Assembly (NCBI GenBank): GCA_017447325.1
Contig: JAFSNU010000169.1
Location: 1-11,090, forward strand
Reading direction: 5' to 3'
Origin: Synergistaceae bacterium
GTDB taxonomy: Bacteria > Synergistota > Synergistia > Synergistales > Aminobacteriaceae
Length of the DNA: 11,090 nt
Of this stretch, positions 6,010 to 11,090 are shown in pieces (position 1 is the first letter of the stretch; each line of letters starts with the position of its first letter). The notes beneath the pieces were generated by a model. The model did no database searches. It saw only the letters and a program-made list of their open reading frames with translations, and was not told where the DNA came from. Both the position numbers and the translations under genes were made by a program.

Positions 6010-7116
6010 TTAATTAAAATTTAATTTAAACTTTAATTTATCTTGATTATAATGTGTTTCATTTTGGACTATGCCGACAACTTTCATCGGCAGCGTCACA
6101 AGTCTTTTCAAGTCAGGATTGACATGCGAGTGCCATTCTGAAATCGGAGCATCGCGATTATCATGCGGCGGAGCTATAATGCCGACCGGCAAAATATTTT
6201 GAGCCTGAAAATGTTTAAACGCCTCGCCGATCTCTTTATTATTAAATCTTTCGGGAATATCGAACGACGCGAAGCTGTGGCCGTTGTCGTCTGTCGATAA
6301 AATATCGCGTATAAAAGACGACATGCCCTCGTAATGCGTACACATTGCAGTAATGTCTGCTATTAAACTGTCTGTGTATAATAAATCGTCAACGTGAGCA
6401 TAACGCGCGTATCTCTCATTTTCAGGATTATGAAGCTCCATTACAGTATAGACATCCGGCGCAATAGACTCGACCGCAAGACCGGTTAAAATAGTTTTAG
6501 AGTCGTCCTCGCCGCACTTTGGATCCCATAAAATTATTGCCGCTTTAGCCTTTTCAATACCGCCCTTAGTTAAAATTTCACGCTCCGACGGGCTGCCCTG
6601 AACAAAAAACACTTCGTGCGACAAGTCCTGCGGTCTCTCACTCGCAATAACTGCAATCTCGCGTCCGCCAGCTAAAAGCTGACGCACTAAATGCGGCCCT
6701 CGTCCGTTCCAGCCGCAGATTAATACATGTCCCTCAAAGCTGCATACGCCCATTCCCAACACCTCGCCTAACATCTCTTTTAATTTACTGTTTAAAATTC
6801 TCTGCAAAATTTCCGCAAAGATTACTCCGAAAAATGCCACGCCGAATATCGACAATAAAAATACTATTATGCGCCCGCCGAACGTGTGCGGATGCGTCGC
6901 GAACTCGCCCTGGCCGATTAACGTGAACAATACGCTCCAGAGCGAGTCCCAGTAAGAACCCTCGAAATTTCTTTCCTGCCACCAAACGAGCCACGTACAC
7001 GAGAATAATAATCCAAAGAATAAGCACACAGAGCCGAGCAGCCTGTGCTTAAACCGCCTTGAAAAATTTATCCCGCGCCGCGCGTTCTTGACTGTCTTGA
7101 TAAACTGGCTGGCCAT
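6010..7116 (-). CDS. Two-helix ion channel with RCK/TrkA-N domain and non-canonical selectivity filter
   Basis: The 368-residue protein has a basic N-terminus, a first membrane helix (about 26-46), a pore loop (about 55-71), a second membrane helix (about 82-104) and a cytoplasmic Rossmann domain starting GHVLICGWNGRG (about 129-140), typical of RCK/TrkA-N modules that bind nucleotides or ions. A TrkA-C-like portion follows (about 280-350). This is the layout of MthK-type potassium channels. The filter, however, reads TLIGQGE (6904-6924) instead of T-V-G-Y-G-D, so K+ selectivity cannot be assumed. The gene starts 23 bases after the rpoD stop with no Shine-Dalgarno in the A/T-only gap, so translation may be coupled to rpoD. 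Alternative: a Castor/Pollux-like or non-selective cation channel. Confidence 0.85.
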   Translation of the reverse strand: MASQFIKTVKNARRGINFSRRFKHRLLGSVCLFFGLLFSCTWLVWWQERNFEGSYWDSLWSVLFTLIGQGEFATHPHTFGGRIIVFLLSIFGVAFFGVIFAEILQRILNSKLKEMLGEVLGMGVCSFEGHVLICGWNGRGPHLVRQLLAGGREIAVIASERPQDLSHEVFFVQGSPSEREILTKGGIEKAKAAIILWDPKCGEDDSKTILTGLAVESIAPDVYTVMELHNPENERYARYAHVDDLLYTDSLIADITAMCTHYEGMSSFIRDILSTDDNGHSFASFDIPERFNNKEIGEAFKHFQAQNILPVGIIAPPHDNRDAPISEWHSHVNPDLKRLVTLPMKVVGIVQNETHYNQDKLKFKLNFN

Positions 7117-7139
7117 TTTATTTTAATTTTAAAATTATT

Positions 7140-8345
7140 TTAATCTAAAAAATCTTTAAGCTTGCGGCTCGGCTGACGCAATTTTCTTAAAGCCTTAGCC
7201 TCGATCTGCCTTATGCGCTCACGCGTAACGTTAAATTTGCGTCCGACTTCTTCAAGCGTGTACGAGTGTCCGTCTTCAAGTCCAAATCTGTAATGCAAAA
7301 CTTCGCGCTCGCGGGTTGAAAGTCCGGCCAGCATCTCTTCAATCTGCTCGTGTAATAAATGACCTGCAGCGGCCTCGTCCGGGCTCGGCAGTTCGTGATC
7401 TTCGATAAAATCTCCAAGCTGGCTGTCCTCTTCCTCTCCGATAGGCGTCTCAAGCGACACGGGCATCTGCGAAATGCGCCGTATCTCTTCAACTCGCGAC
7501 GGCTCAATTCCCATTTCAACTGCGATCTCTTCGTCTGTAGGCTCGCGGCCAAGCTGCTGCACAAGCTGACGCGAAAGCCTTACCATTTTATTTATCGTCT
7601 CGACCATGTGAACGGGAACGCGTATCGTCCTGGCTTGATCTGCAATCGCGCGGGTTATGGCCTGTCTTATCCACCAAGTCGCGTACGTGCTGAACTTAAA
7701 GCCGCGCCGATAATCAAATTTCTCAACGGCTCTGATTAATCCTAAATTTCCTTCCTGAATTAAATCCAAGAACAACATGCCTCGCCCGATATATTTTTTA
7801 GCGATGCTGACGACAAGCCTTAAATTCGCGTCTATTAAGCGCTGTTTAGCTGTCTCGTCGCCTTCCTCCATTTTCTTTGCAAGCTCGACCTCTTCAGTCG
7901 CATTTAATAACGCAACTTTGCCGATCTCTCTTAAATACATTCTGACGGGATCAGTTAAGGGAATATCATCAAGCTTGCTGAAGTCTCCGTCTAAAGCTTG
8001 AATATAATCTTCATGGCTTTCGTTCGCAACGCTTGTGCTTTGAATTTTATCGAGTTTATTTTCATCGATAACTTCAATGCCCATCTCCTGCAAGCTGCTT
8101 AAAATATTATCGAGCGTGTCCGGATCCCACGCGTCGGCCGGGATATGACGCTCTATGTCTCTATGCGTTACAAAGCCGCGCCCGCGTCCCGAATGAATTA
8201 ACGAACGAACTTTCCCGACATCTCCGTCAAGTTCGTCGTCCGCCTTTATATCATCTTCAAGATTTACAGGCTCAAGCCCGTCAAGCTCTTCATTATTTTC
8301 AAGTTCCGCGTCTGTCTCTTGTACTTTCTTTTTGCGTCTGCTCAT
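7140..8345 (-). CDS. rpoD: RNA polymerase primary sigma factor (sigma-70/RpoD)
   Basis: The 401-residue protein is a complete group 1 sigma factor. It has an acidic, Lys-rich start, region 1.1 (about 45-98), region 1.2 (about 128-162, DPVRMYLREIGKVALL), region 2 with the -10 recognition and core-binding helices (about 165-240, including RLVVSIAKKYIGRGM and YATWWIRQAI), region 3 (about 244-320) and region 4 with the helix-turn-helix that reads the -35 box (YTLEEVGRKFNVTRERIRQIE, about 362-382). It lacks the large insert seen in proteobacterial RpoD. A clear GAGGAAGGA site precedes the ATG. In many bacteria dnaG lies just upstream. Here the upstream gene is an unrecognised protein and cheV lies before that. 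Near-consensus promoters in the window fit the normal specificity of this factor. Confidence 0.97.
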   Translation of the reverse strand: MSRRKKKVQETDAELENNEELDGLEPVNLEDDIKADDELDGDVGKVRSLIHSGRGRGFVTHRDIERHIPADAWDPDTLDNILSSLQEMGIEVIDENKLDKIQSTSVANESHEDYIQALDGDFSKLDDIPLTDPVRMYLREIGKVALLNATEEVELAKKMEEGDETAKQRLIDANLRLVVSIAKKYIGRGMLFLDLIQEGNLGLIRAVEKFDYRRGFKFSTYATWWIRQAITRAIADQARTIRVPVHMVETINKMVRLSRQLVQQLGREPTDEEIAVEMGIEPSRVEEIRRISQMPVSLETPIGEEEDSQLGDFIEDHELPSPDEAAAGHLLHEQIEEMLAGLSTREREVLHYRFGLEDGHSYTLEEVGRKFNVTRERIRQIEAKALRKLRQPSRKLKDFLD

Positions 8346-8373
8346 GTTTTTAATTCCTTCCTCATAATTATTT

Positions 8374-9183
8374 TTAATTACGCTGGTCTCTTATATCTCT
8401 TCCCTCGGCGATAAACTCAGGGAAGTCCACTTCGGGTTTCGAGCCGACAATCTCCCGCGTGCAGTCAAGCTCTATATTATGCAATAATCTGCTTACAGTC
8501 GTTCTATACGGATCGTCGGTATCGTAAAGCATGTTAAATCTCTTATAGCCGAATTTCTCGGCGTAATACGGCGCGTTGTCTATTAAACAGTCTGCATATT
8601 TGTCCGAGACGACTGACATGAAAATTTTTAAAAAATCCTCAGGGTCAAAAAACAGCTCTGAGCTCGTGACGGCTATTGCTTTAGACGAGCTCACAAGTTT
8701 TTTATTGTCCCATAAAGAACAGCGCGTTATGCCGGCAATTAATTCATGACGCTCGCCGTCTTTAGAATTTTTATAATAATTTAAAATCGCCCGGACTATA
8801 ATATGCTCCATTGACTCAGAATAAGCTAATAACATTATAAAACCGGGATTTAAAACTCCCGGCGACGCGCCCATGTAAAAAACATCGTTTACAGCCGTTC
8901 CGACGCAGCCAGTATCGTGCGAGGCAATGAACAGCAATTCGCTGCCGTGCCTCATGCAGTGCGCCGCAGCAAATTTTAAATATATTTTAAAGAACGTTCC
9001 GCCGTTGACTGGTCTGTAATCAAGTCCCCAAGGCAAGCTCTGAGTGACTTCGATATCAATATCAGAACTCCAGTACGGCAAGAACGTCAAAGACGGTTTC
9101 CAGGAGCGAGCCCCTGAACTCATTATTTTCTCAACTTTACTTTTCAAAATAAGCTTCGTTGACTTTATAATGCGCTTATCCAA
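8374..9183 (-). CDS. Conserved-looking protein of unknown function between cheV and rpoD
   Basis: I do not recognise this protein. From TTG 9183 it has 269 residues; the first ATG (9123) gives 249 residues beginning MSSGARSWKP. Neither start has a convincing Shine-Dalgarno, so the start is uncertain. It has no signal peptide and no membrane helix. It looks globular and mixed alpha/beta, with Cys scattered (AAHCMRHG, DTGCVG, TRCSLW, YADCLID, LDCTRE) but no metal-binding cluster. Notable segments are LPWGLDYRPVNGGTFFKIYL and FIASHDTGCVGTAVND in the first half. It is 21 bases after cheV and 28 before rpoD, so it is probably co-transcribed with both. Position beside cheV hints at a signalling role, but that is only a guess. 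Confidence 0.7.
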   Translation of the reverse strand: MDKRIIKSTKLILKSKVEKIMSSGARSWKPSLTFLPYWSSDIDIEVTQSLPWGLDYRPVNGGTFFKIYLKFAAAHCMRHGSELLFIASHDTGCVGTAVNDVFYMGASPGVLNPGFIMLLAYSESMEHIIVRAILNYYKNSKDGERHELIAGITRCSLWDNKKLVSSSKAIAVTSSELFFDPEDFLKIFMSVVSDKYADCLIDNAPYYAEKFGYKRFNMLYDTDDPYRTTVSRLLHNIELDCTREIVGSKPEVDFPEFIAEGRDIRDQRN

Positions 9184-9204
9184 AGTCGGAGTATTTTATT
9201 AAAT

Positions 9205-10134
9205 TTACTCAGCTTCTTTTTCGCGCTCCTGTCTCTCTCTTATAACTCTAACGACATATTCAACTAATAAATTAATTTCGGGTTTGGTGACCTGATAGTT
9301 TGCTCCGACGCTCGCGGCCTTGTTCTTAATGTCATTGGCCATTATGGACGAGAAGACTATAACCGGAATATTTTTTGTCTCGACGTTTTCTTTAATGCGT
9401 CTGGTCAAAGTCAGTCCGTCGAGCCTCGGCATCTCAACGTCTGTGATTAATAAGTCGCAGTGTTCGCCCTCGTGGACTATCGCATCGAAAGCCGCCTTGC
9501 CGTCTGCGCAGATTCTTAAATTCGTAAAGCCGCTTGCGATTAATGCGTCTTCTATCTGCTTGCGAATTAACGGTGAGTCCTCGGCGACTATGATATGATA
9601 GTCGGCAGGATGTCCAACGCCCTCCATCATAGCGACGGCTTTGGTCGTGTCGGCCGTATGCTGGATGACTAACTGCGGGCTGATTGTCTGAACTATTGCT
9701 TCGTAGTCTAATAATAAAACGTTTCGCGTGTCGCGCTTGATAACGTAAAGTATCCAGTCGCCGAGATACTTTCCCGTCATGCTTGCGTCTAAATCTTCTG
9801 ACTTAATTCTATAAATTCTCTCGACCGCATCGACAACAAAGCCAAGCTTAACTTCGTTGAACTCGGCTATAATAACTTTGCTCTGCTCTAACGGCGCGAC
9901 TGGAGGAATCCCAAGGAAAACTCTCAGGTCAACCATCGGCAAGACCTCGCCGCGTACGGACGTTATGCCTATCAAAGCAACCGGCGCATCCGGTATTGCA
10001 CGGCAGCCGGGCCATCTTAAAATTTCACGTGTCTTGTCAACGTTAATTGCAAACGATTGCTCGCCAAGAACGAACACGACAAGCTGCCATTCATTAGTAC
10101 CAACCTCGGTTGTAACCTTTTTGACTTCCTGCAT
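9205..10134 (-). CDS. cheV: Chemotaxis protein CheV (CheW domain fused to response-regulator receiver)
   Basis: The 309-residue protein has an N-terminal CheW domain (about 14-155; FVLGEQSFAI, REILR, GITSVRGEVLPMVDL), which couples chemoreceptors to the kinase CheA. A C-terminal receiver domain (about 178-300) follows with all phosphorylation residues present: acidic pair Glu185-Asp186, phosphoacceptor Asp232 in LLITDVEMPRLDG, Ser262 in VFSSI and Lys284 in VTKPE. This is the exact architecture of CheV, which adapts receptor signalling when phosphorylated by CheA. No other chemotaxis gene is present in the window. A GGAGAG purine run precedes the ATG. It is the first gene of the minus-strand run, with a promoter about 100 bases upstream. 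Confidence 0.93.
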   Translation of the reverse strand: MQEVKKVTTEVGTNEWQLVVFVLGEQSFAINVDKTREILRWPGCRAIPDAPVALIGITSVRGEVLPMVDLRVFLGIPPVAPLEQSKVIIAEFNEVKLGFVVDAVERIYRIKSEDLDASMTGKYLGDWILYVIKRDTRNVLLLDYEAIVQTISPQLVIQHTADTTKAVAMMEGVGHPADYHIIVAEDSPLIRKQIEDALIASGFTNLRICADGKAAFDAIVHEGEHCDLLITDVEMPRLDGLTLTRRIKENVETKNIPVIVFSSIMANDIKNKAASVGANYQVTKPEINLLVEYVVRVIRERQEREKEAE

Positions 10135-10221
10135 TATTAAAGATCTCTCTCTCCAAAATTAAAAAATTATTTAATATCTTATCATATCTAAAATTAATTT
10201 TAAATAATTAAATAATTCTTA

Positions 10222-10230
10222 TGTTATGAT
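10222..10230 (+). promoter_or_regulatory. Possible extended -10 promoter for the serpin gene
   Basis: TGTTATGAT is one base from an extended -10 consensus and resembles the TGTTATAAT at 287-295. No -35 box is visible 16-18 bases upstream. The leader to the serpin start would be about 117 bases. The 3' part (TATGATAA, 10225-10232) also pairs with TTATCATA at 10179-10186. Confidence 0.25.
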
Positions 10231-10240
10231 AATTAAAAAT

Positions 10241-10270
10241 TTTATAATTAAAAAATTTTGCTCGCGTCAA
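10241..10270 (-). promoter_or_regulatory. Promoter for the cheV-rpoD run
   Basis: On the minus strand TTGACG (10270-10265) and TATAAA (10246-10241) are 18 bases apart, with a start expected near 10234, about 100 bases before the cheV ATG. It is the best match to the sigma-70 consensus on this strand in the intergenic region. AT-only DNA upstream (10271-10335) could act as an UP element. Confidence 0.5.
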
Positions 10271-10280
10271 ATAAATTTTA

Positions 10281-10308
10281 AAATTTTAAATTAAAAATTT
10301 TAAATTAA
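10281..10308. repeat. Two tandem 14-base A/T-only repeats
   Basis: AAATTTTAAATTAA occurs at 10281-10294 and again, perfectly, at 10295-10308, inside a longer A/T-only stretch between the divergent cheV and serpin genes. Short A and T tracts alternating at this spacing bend DNA. The region may serve both promoters as an UP element or bind a nucleoid protein. A related pattern lies at about 5920-5948. Confidence 0.55.
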
Positions 10309-10353
10309 ATAAAATTAATAATAATAAATTAATAATAAAGGATGTGTAAGCGC

Positions 10354-11090
10354 ATGTTGAAAATTAAACTGGCTTTATTTGTAATAATAATTTTATTCGC
10401 GGCGAGTCCGGCTTTTGCTTCACAAGTTGAAGATAATTTTGCAGTGAAAAGCATAAATAATTTTGCGTTAAGCTCGGCAAAATTTTTTGATGATAATAAA
10501 TCGTTTTTCTTCTCGCCTTATAGTATTATATCGGCTTTGGGAATGACGTACGCCGGAGCTGAAGCTCAAACTGCGAAAGAATTTGAAGATAATTTATTGT
10601 TTAACAAAAATATTCATGAGACACTCGGCGCGTTTAATCAGGATTTAATTTCAAATTTAGACGGCAATAATAACAGGCCGCTGTTAAAGACTGCAAATAA
10701 AATTTGGCTGAATAAAAATTTAGAGCTTGATAAAAATTTTGAAAATATTTTAGAGATTTATTATAAAAGCTCGGCAAAAATTTTAGATTTTGCAGGCGAG
10801 CCTGAGCAGGCTAAAAATTTTATAAATAACTGGGCTGCTGAGCAGACGAATAATAAAATTAATAATTTAATAAATAAAATTAATCGTGACACGCAGTTAA
10901 TTTTGACGAACGCGATATATTTTAACGGCAAGTGGGCGCGTGAGTTCAGCGAGAAATTTACTAAGCGCGAAATTTTTAATATTGATAAAGATGATAAGCT
11001 TGAAGTTGACATGATGAAGCGGCGAGCTCACATGTATTACACCGAGCAGGACGGGATAAAAATTTTGCGGCTGCCCTATACCGGACGCTT
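10354..11090 (+). CDS. Secreted serpin family protease inhibitor, N-terminal part (runs off the window)
   Basis: The frame is open to the window end, giving 245 residues. Residues 1-22 form a signal peptide (MLKIK, hydrophobic core, SPAFA) without a lipobox Cys, so the product is exported and not a lipoprotein of the usual type. The mature part is clearly serpin: FSPYSIISALGMTYAGAEAQT near residue 55, KTANKIWLNKN, TQLILTNAIYFNGKW and VDMMKRRAHM. Serpins trap serine or cysteine proteases through a C-terminal reactive loop, which lies beyond the window, so the target and inhibitory ability cannot be judged. An AAAGGATG site precedes ATG 10354. An in-frame ATG at 10342 would add four residues but overlaps that site. 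The gene diverges from cheV. Confidence 0.9.
   Translation, partial: MLKIKLALFVIIILFAASPAFASQVEDNFAVKSINNFALSSAKFFDDNKSFFFSPYSIISALGMTYAGAEAQTAKEFEDNLLFNKNIHETLGAFNQDLISNLDGNNNRPLLKTANKIWLNKNLELDKNFENILEIYYKSSAKILDFAGEPEQAKNFINNWAAEQTNNKINNLINKINRDTQLILTNAIYFNGKWAREFSEKFTKREIFNIDKDDKLEVDMMKRRAHMYYTEQDGIKILRLPYTGR

Noticed and set aside
7359..7739. 126-residue plus-strand open frame within rpoD
   Set aside because: It is antisense to the most conserved part of the sigma factor, has no ribosome site and has no recognisable protein features.
10761..11012. Minus-strand open frame inside the serpin gene
   Set aside because: The plus-strand reading gives unmistakable serpin motifs over the same bases; the opposite frame is a shadow.
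1..11090. A new defence or mobile-element cassette
   Set aside because: No nuclease, helicase, reverse transcriptase, integrase, transposase, toxin-antitoxin pair or CRISPR repeat was seen; the genes fit chromosomal housekeeping, signalling and surface functions.

Overview
The window most likely comes from a member of the Synergistota, probably a host- or gut-associated, moderately AT-rich lineage. The main evidence is that two predicted secreted proteins end in the same kind of tail: a Gly-Cys-Asn motif, a hydrophobic helix and a few basic residues. This matches my memory of the Synergist-CTERM sorting signal. An ordinary group 1 sigma factor, a CheV-type chemotaxis protein and very AT-rich intergenic DNA fit but do not prove this assignment.

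Layout. Positions 1-61 look like the 3' half of a 5S rRNA, closing an rRNA operon that lies mostly outside the window, followed by a hairpin terminator (91-133). Next is a 330-base leader region with two candidate promoters, a short palindrome and a strong intrinsic terminator (370-419). That terminator sits directly in front of a plus-strand gene (467-3661) for a secreted, roughly 1060-residue parallel beta-helix protein with a GCN tail. A shared bidirectional terminator (3693-3725) separates it from a long minus-strand run.

In transcription order the minus-strand run is: cheV (10134-9205), an unrecognised 269-residue protein (9183-8374), rpoD (8345-7140), a two-helix channel with an RCK/TrkA-N domain (7116-6010), and a secreted papain-fold (C1) protein with a lectin-like domain and a GCN tail (5895-3748). 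The first four genes are only 21-28 bases apart and look co-transcribed from a promoter near 10241-10270. The last is 114 bases further on and may also have its own promoter. Divergent from cheV, a plus-strand serpin gene with a signal peptide starts at 10354 and runs off the window end.

Functionally the window mixes core information processing (rRNA, the major sigma factor), signal transduction (CheV, the ligand-gated-type channel) and the cell surface or exterior (beta-helix protein, C1-fold protein, serpin). The most notable points are these: the C1-fold protein has Ala in place of the catalytic Cys, although its His, Asn and oxyanion Gln are kept; the channel filter reads T-L-I-G-Q-G-E instead of the K+ signature; the beta-helix gene has a perfect Shine-Dalgarno placed correctly for an ATC codon but 23 bases from the first ATG; and a terminator hairpin lies between the promoters and that gene. 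I saw no CRISPR array, insertion sequence, phage gene or obvious defence cassette.
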